A stretch of DNA of 44,943 bases, taken from NCBI RefSeq assembly GCF_016745505.1, contig NZ_JAERUC010000114.1, forward strand, positions 1 through 44,943, in the 5' to 3' direction. The notes below the pieces were generated by a model, which was not told the DNA's origin, did not search any database, and was given only the letters and a program-made list of their open reading frames with translations. Positions 7,853 through 16,086 of the stretch are shown here, in pieces; the stretch's first letter is position 1; each line of letters starts with the position of its first letter. The DNA is from Streptomyces silvae (GTDB taxonomy: Bacteria; Actinomycetota; Actinomycetes; Streptomycetales; Streptomycetaceae). The position numbers and the translations under genes were made by a program.

Positions 7853-7901
7853 ACGTCTGAACGCCTGAACGCTGAAACGCTGAACGTCTGAACGCCCGGA
7901 C
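7842..7901. repeat. short tandem repeat, unit near CTGAACGC(C/T)
   Basis: Six or seven imperfect copies of an 8-9 nt unit (CTGAACGCC, CTGAACGTC, and 7-8 nt variants) begin inside the last codons of the Rpf-like gene, run through its stop codon and continue into the intergenic region. Unit length varies between copies. Confidence 0.75.
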
Positions 7902-8115
7902 TTCTGAGCCATGACGGCCACGGCAGAGACGGAGACGAGAGCCATGAAGGCCACGGCGATTCACCGGTCGAGCGCGGACAACCCGCGGATCCGGAGCATG
8001 ATGATCGTGACACCGAGGACCCCTGGCGCCGTACGTCCCCCGCTCCCGCGGACCGGACCGCATCCGGCTCCCGCCCCGACCCAGGCTCCGACCCGGACCC
8101 CGGCCCCCGCTCCGC

Positions 8116-8352
8116 TCAGTGACCGACGGAGTGCCTGCCCCGGACGGAATGCCTTCCCCGGTCCGACCCGGAGGTGGCCCCGGACATCCCCTCGTGACGG
8201 TGGCACTCAGGGTTGTCGCACGGCCCAGGTCCCCAGTGCGGGACGAAGATGCCGAGAGTTTTGTGCCGCGCCAGTACGGTCGCGACGGGCTGCTTGCAGG
8301 CCGGACACACGTACTCCGCCTGCCTGTCGGTCTGACGCTCGGTTCTGGCCAT
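8116..8352 (-). CDS. small zinc-ribbon protein, hypothetical
   Basis: The 78-residue protein has the pattern YVCPACKQPVATVLARHKTLG followed by GPGPCDNPECHRH. The CxxC and later CxxxxC with a His cluster suggest one treble-clef or zinc-ribbon site. I recall similar small proteins across Streptomyces, but no function. The ATG at 8352 was chosen because coding-like sequence (MARTERQTDRQAEYV) begins there; the 58 upstream codons are arginine-rich and look non-coding. The C-terminal 20 residues are low complexity. The 263 bp between the Rpf-like stop and this gene's stop hold no other convincing gene. Confidence 0.7.
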   Translation of the reverse strand: MARTERQTDRQAEYVCPACKQPVATVLARHKTLGIFVPHWGPGPCDNPECHRHEGMSGATSGSDRGRHSVRGRHSVGH

Positions 8353-8531
8353 GTTTTTACGGTAGCCCCGAACGAGACATTTAGAAACTTTTCCGACTTT
8401 TTGCCAGTGCTTTCCTCGAAGGTTGCCCAGAGCTCGCGCCGGAGAACCGGCCTGCGGGCGCCACGAGGAGCGGCCCGGTCCGGAACCTGGTGCCATGGAA
8501 CGGGGGCGCCTCGACGAAGGGACCACCGGTC

Positions 8532-9293
8532 ATGGCACGTGCACCGTCACCGGCCGCAGTCCTGCTCTCCCTTCACGCCGTCGTCTTCGACACGGACGGT
8601 GTGATCACCGACTCCGCCCCGGCACACGCCGCGGCCTGGAAGGAGGCGTTCGACGCCTGCCTGGCCTCCCACGGAGACCGGCGCCCCTTCGACGAGGAGG
8701 CCGAATACCGGCGCTACGTCGACGGCAAGGCGCGTATGGACGGTGCGGCAGCCTTCCTGGCGTCCAGGGGACTCGATCTTCCCGAGGGCAGCCCCGACGA
8801 CCCTCCCGGCACCGGAACGGTGTGGGCCGTCGCCGCGCGGAAGGACGAGGCCTTCACCCGGACCCTGCGCACCGAGCCGATCGCGGTCTGGCCCGGCACG
8901 GTCCGACTCCTGCACGTGCTGCACGAAGCCCGCGTGCCCATCGCCGCCGCGTCCGCGTCCCGGCACGCGACCGAACTGCTGGCAGGGGCAGGGCTCCTGG
9001 AGCTGTTCACGGCCGTGGTCGACGGCAACGAGGCGCGCCGCCTGGAGCTGCCGGGCAAGCCCGACCCCGCCCTGTTCATAGAGGCGGCACGGCGCCTGGG
9101 CGTCCCGGCCGGGGACTCCGCCGTCGTGGAGGACGCGCTGGCCGGCGTGGAGGCGGGCCGGCGGGGCGGCTTCGGACTCGTCGTCGGGGTGGACCGGACG
9201 GACAGCCCCGAGGGCGCCGCCGATCTGCGCCGCCACGGGGCCGACCTGGTGGTGGCCGATCCGGGCGACCTGCTGATCACCGGGGAGGACTGA
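8532..9293 (+). CDS. HAD-family beta-phosphoglucomutase-like protein
   Basis: The 253-residue protein is a HAD-superfamily enzyme. Motif I is VVFDTDGVITDS (nucleophile Asp20, acid/base Asp22), motif II AAASASRH, motif III Lys in LPGKPDPALF, and motif IV VVEDALAGVEAG. A helical cap lies at about 25-100. Beta-phosphoglucomutases interconvert beta-glucose 1-phosphate and glucose 6-phosphate. The ATG at 8532 follows a GAAGGGA site; an in-frame ATG 42 nt upstream is less likely. The stop overlaps the start of the GH65 gene by one base (TGATG), so translation is coupled. The same gene order occurs at Rv3400-Rv3401 in Mycobacterium tuberculosis. A phosphatase role for the protein cannot be excluded. 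Confidence 0.9.
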   Translation: MARAPSPAAVLLSLHAVVFDTDGVITDSAPAHAAAWKEAFDACLASHGDRRPFDEEAEYRRYVDGKARMDGAAAFLASRGLDLPEGSPDDPPGTGTVWAVAARKDEAFTRTLRTEPIAVWPGTVRLLHVLHEARVPIAAASASRHATELLAGAGLLELFTAVVDGNEARRLELPGKPDPALFIEAARRLGVPAGDSAVVEDALAGVEAGRRGGFGLVVGVDRTDSPEGAADLRRHGADLVVADPGDLLITGED

Positions 9294-11722
9294 TGGCGCG
9301 CGGCTGGGTCTGGGCGTACGAGGGGTACGACCCGGAGAAGGAGCGCCTGCGCGAGGCGCTGTGCACCCTGGGCAACGGCTACTTCGCGACTCGGGGAGCC
9401 GCGCCCGAGACACCCGCCGCCGAGAAGCACTACCCGGGCACCTATGTGGCGGGCTGCTACAACCGGCTGACGTCCTCCGTCCAGGGGCGCCAGGTCGAGA
9501 ACGAGGACGTGGTCAACCTCCCCAACTGGCTGCCGCTGCGCTACCGCATCCGCCCCGCAGGCTCCCGCACGGGCCCCTGGCTCACCCCCGACCACGCCTA
9601 CCTCGTGGACCACCGGCAGTGGCTCGATCTGCGCGGCGGGATCCTCAACCGCCGCTCGGTGTACGAGGACAGGGCCGGCCGTCGGCTGACGGTGGAGCAG
9701 GAGCGGCTGGTTCACATGGGCGACCCCCATCTCGCCGCCCTGCACACGGTGTTCACCGCGGAGGGCTGGTCGGGCGAGCTGGAGGTGGAGTCCGGGATCG
9801 ACGGGGACATCCGTAACAACGGGGTCGCGCGCTACCGGGAACTGGCCGACCGCCATCTCACCGGCTGGGAGACCGGCACCGAACCCGGGTCCATGGTGTG
9901 GCTGCGCTGCCGCACGGTGGAGTCGGACATCGGGATCGCCCTGGCCGCCCGCACGGTGGCCTCCTGCGGCCCGGAGCGCAACGGCGACCACCGGGCGGAA
10001 CCCGAGCAGCAGCCCCGCGCGGTCCACCAGACGCTGCGGCTCCCGATCGCCCCGAAGTCCGGTGCCGTCGTCGACAAGACGGTGGCCCTCTACACCTCCC
10101 GGGACCCGGCCATCGGCAGTCCGCTACGGGCCGCCGTGTCCGCGGTGGGTGAGGCACCGGCGTACGTCCGGGTGCGGGCCTCGCACCGCAGGGCCTGGGC
10201 CGACCTGTGGCAGCAGGTGAAGATCGAGGTGCCCGGTGAGCCCGGGCACATCCTGCGGCTGCACCTCTTCCATGTGCTCCAGACCCTCTCCCCGCACACG
10301 GCGGAACTCGATGTCGGGGTGCCGGCGCGAGGGCTGCACGGGGAGGCGTACCGGGGGCATGTCTTCTGGGACGAGCTGTTCGTGCTGCCCTTCCTGAACC
10401 TGCATCTCCCGGAGGTCTCACGGGGGTTGCTCGACTACCGCCACCGAAGGCTCCCCGCGGCCTGCGCCGCCGCGCGTGCGGTGGGCAGGGAGGGGGCGAT
10501 GTATCCGTGGCAGAGCGCGGCCGAGGGGCGTGAGGAGACCCAGGAGCTCCACCTCAACCCCCGCTCGGGGCGCTGGCTGCCCGACCGGTCACGGCTGCAG
10601 CACCACGTCGGCTCGGCGGTGGCGTACAACGTGTGGCAGTACTGCCAGGCCACCGGCGACACGGAGTACCTCTACTCCAAGGGCGCCGAGATGCTGATGC
10701 AGATCGCCCGCTTCTGGGCGGACAGTGCGCAGTGGGACGCCTCCGTCGGGCGCTACCGGATCCGGGGGGTCGTCGGGCCCGACGAGTACCACGACGCCTA
10801 CCCGGACTCCGAGGCCGCGGGGCTCGACGACAACACGTACACGAACGTGACGGCGGCCTGGGTGCTGGCCCGCGCGGGCGAGCTCTGCCGCACCCTGCCG
10901 CCGAGCCGGTGCGCGCAGCTCCTGGAGATGATCCGGCTCGACCCGGCGGAGCTGGAGCACTGGGACGACGTCTCCCGTCGGCTGTACGTCCCCCACCACC
11001 GGGGTGTCATCAGCCAGTTCGCCGGTTACGGCGACCTGGAGGAGCTGGACTGGGACGGCTACCGGCAGCGGTACGGGGACATCCGGCGGCTCGACCGGAT
11101 CCTGGAGGCGGAGGGCGACACCGCCAACCGCTACCAGGCGTCCAAGCAGGCCGACGTCCTCATGCTGGGCTACCTCTTCTCACCCAAGGAACTCGCCGCG
11201 CTGTTCCGGCGGCTGGGCCACGCGCTCGACGACGACGCCTGGCGGGACACCGTCGACTACTACGTGGGCCGTACGAGCCACGGCTCCACGCTCAGCTCCC
11301 TCGTCCACGCCTGGGTGCTGGCGCGCGTCCACCGCGACGACGCCTGGGCGTACTGCGAGGAGGCGCTGATCGGCGATGTGGCCGACATCCAGGGCGGTAC
11401 GACGGAGGAGGGCATCCACCTCGGCGCGATGGCCGGCACCCTCGACTTCGTCCAGCGCGGCATGACGGGCCTGGACACCCGCGACGACGCCCTGTGGCTC
11501 GCCCCGGCCACGCTGCCCCAGCTCTCGAAGTTCCGCATGCGGCTCCGCTTCCGCCGCCACTGGGACGTCGACCTGCGCCTGCGCGCCGAGCGCCTCCGGA
11601 TCGCCGTACCGGACTCGGAGCGTCCGGGGGTACGGGTCAGGCTGGACGGCAGCGCGTACGTCATCGAGCCCGGGGAGGCGCGGTGGCTGGAGCTGCCCGA
11701 CGACATGCCCGGCGGTTCATGA
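9293..11722 (+). CDS. GH65 family glycoside phosphorylase/hydrolase
   Basis: The 809-residue enzyme has the GH65 architecture: an N-terminal beta-sandwich (residues 1-270), a linker, an (alpha/alpha)6 barrel (about 300-680) and a small C-terminal beta-sheet. The catalytic acid is Glu498 in GVVGPDEYHDAY, close to the position of Glu487 in Lactobacillus maltose phosphorylase. KQADVLML and the RTSHGSTLS loop, which binds phosphate in known phosphorylases, are present. The HGSTLS loop favours phosphorolysis, releasing beta-glucose 1-phosphate for the upstream HAD enzyme. The substrate (maltose, trehalose, kojibiose or another alpha-glucoside) is unknown. It is cytoplasmic. Its last 6 bases overlap the convergent sortase gene. 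Confidence 0.93.
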   Translation: MARGWVWAYEGYDPEKERLREALCTLGNGYFATRGAAPETPAAEKHYPGTYVAGCYNRLTSSVQGRQVENEDVVNLPNWLPLRYRIRPAGSRTGPWLTPDHAYLVDHRQWLDLRGGILNRRSVYEDRAGRRLTVEQERLVHMGDPHLAALHTVFTAEGWSGELEVESGIDGDIRNNGVARYRELADRHLTGWETGTEPGSMVWLRCRTVESDIGIALAARTVASCGPERNGDHRAEPEQQPRAVHQTLRLPIAPKSGAVVDKTVALYTSRDPAIGSPLRAAVSAVGEAPAYVRVRASHRRAWADLWQQVKIEVPGEPGHILRLHLFHVLQTLSPHTAELDVGVPARGLHGEAYRGHVFWDELFVLPFLNLHLPEVSRGLLDYRHRRLPAACAAARAVGREGAMYPWQSAAEGREETQELHLNPRSGRWLPDRSRLQHHVGSAVAYNVWQYCQATGDTEYLYSKGAEMLMQIARFWADSAQWDASVGRYRIRGVVGPDEYHDAYPDSEAAGLDDNTYTNVTAAWVLARAGELCRTLPPSRCAQLLEMIRLDPAELEHWDDVSRRLYVPHHRGVISQFAGYGDLEELDWDGYRQRYGDIRRLDRILEAEGDTANRYQASKQADVLMLGYLFSPKELAALFRRLGHALDDDAWRDTVDYYVGRTSHGSTLSSLVHAWVLARVHRDDAWAYCEEALIGDVADIQGGTTEEGIHLGAMAGTLDFVQRGMTGLDTRDDALWLAPATLPQLSKFRMRLRFRRHWDVDLRLRAERLRIAVPDSERPGVRVRLDGSAYVIEPGEARWLELPDDMPGGS

Positions 11723-12409
11723 CGGCCTGGAGGACACCAGGACGCCGATCTTGTCGATGCGGTGCTCCGGGTTGTGGTGGGCGTCGCGCCAGAAGTTGCC
11801 GGCCGCGTCGTCCTCCGGGGTTGCACAGGTGGAGAGGGTGATCATCGCCCGGGACGGTTCCTCGCCCGGCTTCCCCGGCACCTCGGCCCGCTGTTCGGCG
11901 AGCGAGCGCTCGGACCTGAAGGACGTCTGCCGGGTCTCCGTGATCCGGTACTCGTACACCGTGCCGCCCTCGGTGATCAGGACTTTGTCGCCCTTGTCGA
12001 GCGACGGCAGGTCCCGGAACGGGCCGCCGGCCGCGATCCGGTGGGCCGTCACCAGGTAGTTCCCCTTCTCGCCCGGCCCGACGCCGCCGTCCTCGCCGTA
12101 CGGGCTGGCCGCGATACCGCGGTCCTGGATGCGGGTGCCGGGTCCGTCGTCCGTCGTGCCCTCGTACGGGACCACACGCAGGTCCGTCATGCCGATCGCC
12201 GGGACGGTGAGCTCGGCGGTCGCCGTGCGCGGATCTGTCCGGTCGGCCGGCAGGCCGGCGGGCGGCGCCGGAGCGGCCGCCGCGACGGCCGGGGGAGGGC
12301 CGGTGGCTGTCGGAGTCCCGGCGGCGGCCGTGCCTCCGGCGGCCAGCAGGACGACGGCCGCGCCCGCGAGGGCCCGGGGAACGCGTCGGAATCCATGGGG
12401 ACGGTTCAT
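11717..12409 (-). CDS. class E/F-type sortase
   Basis: Sortases attach surface proteins to the cell wall by transpeptidation. The 230-residue protein has an N-terminal signal-anchor (about 10-32), an Ala/Pro-rich stalk and a sortase domain from residue 65. The triad can be read as His123 (LVTAHR), Cys195 (TLSTCATPED) and Arg217 (NPEHRIDKIG). It starts at the ATG at 12409; a longer in-frame version adds 20 Pro-rich residues with no sign of conservation. No LPxTG/LAxTG substrate or pilin gene lies nearby, so it is likely a housekeeping-type or orphan sortase. Class E against class F cannot be settled by eye. Confidence 0.88.
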   Translation of the reverse strand: MNRPHGFRRVPRALAGAAVVLLAAGGTAAAGTPTATGPPPAVAAAAPAPPAGLPADRTDPRTATAELTVPAIGMTDLRVVPYEGTTDDGPGTRIQDRGIAASPYGEDGGVGPGEKGNYLVTAHRIAAGGPFRDLPSLDKGDKVLITEGGTVYEYRITETRQTSFRSERSLAEQRAEVPGKPGEEPSRAMITLSTCATPEDDAAGNFWRDAHHNPEHRIDKIGVLVSSRPS

Positions 12410-12488
12410 GACGGTGTCCGGATCGGTGGCCGGTGGTGCCTGGGGCGGGCCCGGGAGCGCGGCCCGCACCCTTCCAGTACACCACCGG

Positions 12489-14153
12489 TCACCCGATCGC
12501 GTCGGGTGCGCCGATCAGCTCGCGCACCTCGTCGGCGCCCAGCTCCGTGAGCTCCTCGCCCACGAGCAGCCAGCGGGTGATGCCGGCCGACTCCAGGAAC
12601 GCCAGGTCATGGCCCGCGATGATCAGGGCGCCCTCGTAGGACTCCAGGGCGCTCGTCAGCTGGCGCACGCTCGCCAGGTCCAGGTTGTTGGTCGGCTCGT
12701 CGAGCAGCAGGAGCTGCGGGGCCGGGGTGGCCAGCATCGTCGCCGCGAGGGCGGCCCGGAAGCGTTCACCGCCGGAAAGCGTCCCCGCGAGCTGCTCGGC
12801 GCGCGCCCCCTTGAACAGGAACCGGGCGAGCTGGGAGCGGATCTCGTTGTCGGTGGTCCCCGGTGCCGCGCGGGCCACGTTCGCGGCGACGCTCAGCCCG
12901 TCGTCCAGGACGTCGAGCCGCTGCGGCAGGAAGCGCAGCGGCACATGCGTCCGCGCCTCGCCGGCCTCCGGCGCCAGCTCCCCGGTGAGGGTGCGCAGCA
13001 ACGTCGTCTTGCCCGCCCCGTTACGCCCGATCAGCGCGATGCGTTCGGGCCCCTGGACGTGGAGTCCGCCGTCGCGCAGGGCGCCGAAGCGGGGGCGGAG
13101 CCCGTGCGCGCTCAGGACCGTACGGCCGGCGGGGACGGCGGTGTGGGGGAGCCGTACCCGGATCTCGGCGTCGTCCCGGATGGCCTCCGACGCCGTGTCG
13201 AGCCGCTCCCGCGCCTCCTGGAGCCGGTCCTCGTGCAGCCCGCGGAGCTTGCCCGCCGCCTCCTGGGAGGACCTCTTGTGCTCGCCCGCGACGATCCTCG
13301 GCGCACGCCGCTGCGCGTCCATCTTCTTGTTGTGCCGCTGGCGGCGGGCCACCTTGATCTGGGCCTCCTCCAGCTCGCGCTTCTGCCGGCGTACGTCGGA
13401 CTCGGCGGCCCGCACCATGCGGCCCGCCGCCTCCTGCTGGGTGGCCAGCGCCTCCTCGTACGCGGACCAGCCCCCGCCGTACCAACTCACCGCACCCGCG
13501 CGCAGATCCGCGATGCGGTCCACCCGTTCCAGCAGGTCACGGTCGTGGCTGACGACCACGAGCACCCCGGAGCGCCAGGACTCGACGGCGTCGTACAGCC
13601 GGCGGCGTGCGAACACGTCGAGATTGTTGGTCGGCTCGTCGAGCAGCAGGACGTCGGGGCGCTCCAGCAGGAGGGCGGCCAGCCGCAGCAGCACGGTCTC
13701 GCCGCCGGACAGCTGCCCCACGGTGCGGTCGAGGCCGACCTCGCCGAGGCCGAGCGAACCCAGGGTCGCCAGGGCGCGCTCCTCGACGTCCCAGTCGTCG
13801 CCGACGGTCTCGAAGTGCTCGTCGGCGACGTCGCCCGCCTCGATCGCGCGCAGCGCCGTACGCCGCGCGGTGATGCCGAGGGCGTCCTCGACGCGGAGAC
13901 CGGTGTCCAGGGTGAGGTTCTGCGGGAGGTAGGCGAGATGCCCGCCGAAGGTCACCGAGCCGGCGGAGGGCTTCAGCCGGCCGGCCAGCAGCCGCAGCAG
14001 GGTCGACTTGCCGGAGCCGTTGGTCCCGACGAGCCCGGTGCGGCCCCGGCCGACGCTGAGGGAGAGCCCGTCGAAGACCTCCGTGCCGTCCGGCCACCGG
14101 AAGGACAGGGACGAGCAGCTCAGGGAAGCGGCGGGAGCGGTGGGATGAGACAT
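12489..14153 (-). CDS. ABC-F family ATPase (ribosome-acting; possible antibiotic resistance)
   Basis: The 554-residue protein has two ABC ATPase domains and no membrane segment, the ABC-F layout. Domain 1: Walker A GTNGSGKST (43-51), signature QLSGGE, Walker B VLLLDEPTNNLD. A charged linker at about 255-340 (AESDVRRQKRELEEAQIKVARR, then KKMDAQRRAPR) is the P-site tRNA interaction motif region. Domain 2: Walker A GRNGAGKTT, signature TLSGGE, Walker B LLLDEPTNNLD. ABC-F proteins bind the ribosomal E site and either relieve antibiotics or assist translation. A 537-bp untranslated gap upstream would allow the attenuation control seen for some resistance ABC-Fs. Which drug, if any, is not decidable here. 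Confidence 0.92.
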   Translation of the reverse strand: MSHPTAPAASLSCSSLSFRWPDGTEVFDGLSLSVGRGRTGLVGTNGSGKSTLLRLLAGRLKPSAGSVTFGGHLAYLPQNLTLDTGLRVEDALGITARRTALRAIEAGDVADEHFETVGDDWDVEERALATLGSLGLGEVGLDRTVGQLSGGETVLLRLAALLLERPDVLLLDEPTNNLDVFARRRLYDAVESWRSGVLVVVSHDRDLLERVDRIADLRAGAVSWYGGGWSAYEEALATQQEAAGRMVRAAESDVRRQKRELEEAQIKVARRQRHNKKMDAQRRAPRIVAGEHKRSSQEAAGKLRGLHEDRLQEARERLDTASEAIRDDAEIRVRLPHTAVPAGRTVLSAHGLRPRFGALRDGGLHVQGPERIALIGRNGAGKTTLLRTLTGELAPEAGEARTHVPLRFLPQRLDVLDDGLSVAANVARAAPGTTDNEIRSQLARFLFKGARAEQLAGTLSGGERFRAALAATMLATPAPQLLLLDEPTNNLDLASVRQLTSALESYEGALIIAGHDLAFLESAGITRWLLVGEELTELGADEVRELIGAPDAIG

Positions 14154-14690
14154 GTGATCCTCGCGGTCGAAAGCGTGTGAACAGGGGCTTCGTGTGCGAG
14201 CACCACGCGGCGACCGGCCGGGGAGGAAGGGGTGTGGTCCGTCCGACGTACGGAGGACGGCTCATGCACCGAGGTCGCATCCACGCGGTGGGTCACGGGG
14301 CGGCAGGAAGGCCGACAGGGCGTGACGAGCTACGGCAGGGGCCGTACCGCGCGATGATCGCGGACCTCAGATGCGCAACGTCCACCTCTATCGGAGACAA
14401 CAGGACTCAAAAACTGTACACCGTGGCCTCCCGCCGTGTCCCGGATCGTGTCCCGGGACGGACGGCCGCAGGGGGCGGCCATCCGGTGCGACGGAATCGG
14501 CCGTGCGATGCCTCCGAGACACCATCTGACCTGTGTGTACGCGGAGTTGTGCAGGTGGGACGCCCTCTTGACGCGGGCCTGCGGGCCTCCTTACCGTCTG
14601 CTCGCCCGATCGTGGTTCCGTACGAAACTTTCGGGTCCTGCGGCGGGTGACGCCCCTGCCGCTGCCGTCCGGACCAGGAGACACCGACGT
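14154..14690. other. 537-bp divergent intergenic region (ABC-F / SGNH)
   Basis: No gene is supported here. On the ABC-F side a weak hairpin (GTCC..CCG/CGG..GGAC, about 14239-14260) lies about 90 nt before the start. An open frame beginning at 14280 overlaps the ABC-F start out of frame but has no codon support. On the SGNH side there is a promoter at 14568-14597. I saw no clean sigma-70-type promoter for the ABC-F gene. Confidence 0.6.
14568..14597 (+). promoter_or_regulatory. sigma-70/HrdB-type promoter of the SGNH esterase gene
   Basis: TTGACG and TACCGT are separated by 18 nt. Initiation about 7 nt downstream would give a leader near 87 nt before the ATG at 14691. Confidence 0.55.
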
Positions 14691-16034
14691 ATGAGACCGC
14701 ACTCCGCACGATCCACGGGCCGCGCCCGTTCCGCCGGCCCCGGCCGTCCCGTCGGCCGGCTGGTGGCGTTACTCACCGGGGCCCTGCTCCTGGCGACGGC
14801 GGCTGCTCCGGCCACCTCCGCCGAGCCCGTGTCCCGGAGCACCGCGCCCGCGTCCTGGACCGGGACGTGGGCCACCACACCCACGGCGGCTCCGGCCTCG
14901 GACACCACGGAGTTCGCGAACGAGACGATCCGGCAGACCGTCCGCACCAGCATCGGCGGTGACCGGGTCCGTATCCGGCTGTCCAACGAATTCGGCAGCG
15001 GTCCCCTCGTCGTCGGCGAGGCCCGGGTCGCGCGTCCGGCGGCCGGCGGGCCCGCCGGCCGCATCGATCCGCGTACCGACCGGCCGCTCACCTTCGGCGG
15101 CCGTACCTCCGTGACCGTCCCGGCCGGGGCGCCGCTCCTCAGCGATCCGGTCTCCCTGAGGGTGCCCGCCGGGACCGACCTCGTGGTGAGCATCCACCTG
15201 CCCGGCCCCACCCCGGGCTCGACGCTCCACGCGTTCGCCCAGCGGCACAACTACGTGGCCGCGGGGAACGTCACCGGCCGTACCGACATCGAGCCCACCG
15301 CGACCGTCGACCGCTGGTACTTCCTGACCGGCGTGAGCGTGAGCACCGGCCGGGCCTCCTCGGCCGTCGTCACGCTCGGCGACTCGATCACCGACGGCGC
15401 GGAGACGGAGGTCGGCGCCGACCACCGGTGGCCCGACTTCCTCGCCCGACGGCTGCGTGCCTCGGCCGGGCCGGACACCGTCGGCGTACTCAACGAGGGC
15501 GTCAGCGGCAACCGCCTCCTGCACGACCCCAACCCGCCCGCCGGGTCCGACGCGGAGGACTTCGCCGCGTACTTCGGGCAGAGCGCCCTGCGCCGCTTCG
15601 ACCGGGACGTCGCCTCCCAGCCCGGCGCCCGCCATCTGATCGTGCTCCTCGGCGTGAACGACCTCGGCCACCCCGGCACCGTCGCCCCCGAGTCGGAACG
15701 GGTCACCGCAGCCGACCTCATCGAGGCCCACCGCCAGATCATCGCCCGCGCCCACGACCGGGGCCTGAAGGCGTACGGCGGCACGGTCCTGCCCTTCAAG
15801 GGCGACACCCTGGGCTTCTACAGCCCGGAGAACGAGGCCGCCCGCCAGGCCCTCAACCACTGGATCCGCACCGGCGGGGAGTACGACGCGGTGATCGACT
15901 TCGACAGGGCGCTGCGCGACCCGGCCGACCCGCAGCGCCTCCTCGCGCGCTACGACAGCGGCGACCACCTCCACCCCGACGACGCCGGGGCGGAGGCGAT
16001 GGCGCGGGCGGTTCCTCTCCGTCTGCTGCGCTGA
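14691..16034 (+). CDS. secreted SGNH/GDSL-family esterase/lipase
   Basis: The 447-residue product starts with a signal peptide (cleavage near TSAEP, residue 44). A beta-rich N-terminal domain spans 50-220, followed by an SGNH hydrolase domain. Block I is TLGDSITDG with nucleophile Ser232, block III is GVNDLG, and block V is SGDHLHPDDAG with Asp425 and His428. These form a complete catalytic triad. The AGGAG site lies 10 nt before the ATG. Such exported enzymes remove acyl groups from lipids, polysaccharides or cell-wall polymers; the substrate is unknown. It is divergent from the ABC-F gene and convergent with the next gene. Confidence 0.92.
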   Translation: MRPHSARSTGRARSAGPGRPVGRLVALLTGALLLATAAAPATSAEPVSRSTAPASWTGTWATTPTAAPASDTTEFANETIRQTVRTSIGGDRVRIRLSNEFGSGPLVVGEARVARPAAGGPAGRIDPRTDRPLTFGGRTSVTVPAGAPLLSDPVSLRVPAGTDLVVSIHLPGPTPGSTLHAFAQRHNYVAAGNVTGRTDIEPTATVDRWYFLTGVSVSTGRASSAVVTLGDSITDGAETEVGADHRWPDFLARRLRASAGPDTVGVLNEGVSGNRLLHDPNPPAGSDAEDFAAYFGQSALRRFDRDVASQPGARHLIVLLGVNDLGHPGTVAPESERVTAADLIEAHRQIIARAHDRGLKAYGGTVLPFKGDTLGFYSPENEAARQALNHWIRTGGEYDAVIDFDRALRDPADPQRLLARYDSGDHLHPDDAGAEAMARAVPLRLLR

Positions 16035-16086
16035 GGAACCGTCCGAGCCCTTCGGCGGATGCGGAGTCCGTGTCCGTGGGTGCCGG

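Noticed and set aside
7911..8384. 157-codon plus-strand open frame
   Set aside because: Pro/Thr/Arg-rich low complexity, overlaps the better zinc-ribbon gene on the other strand, no ribosome site.
14436..14690. Upstream extension of the SGNH gene
   Set aside because: It would place 85 non-conserved residues before a clear signal peptide; the AGGAG site supports 14691.
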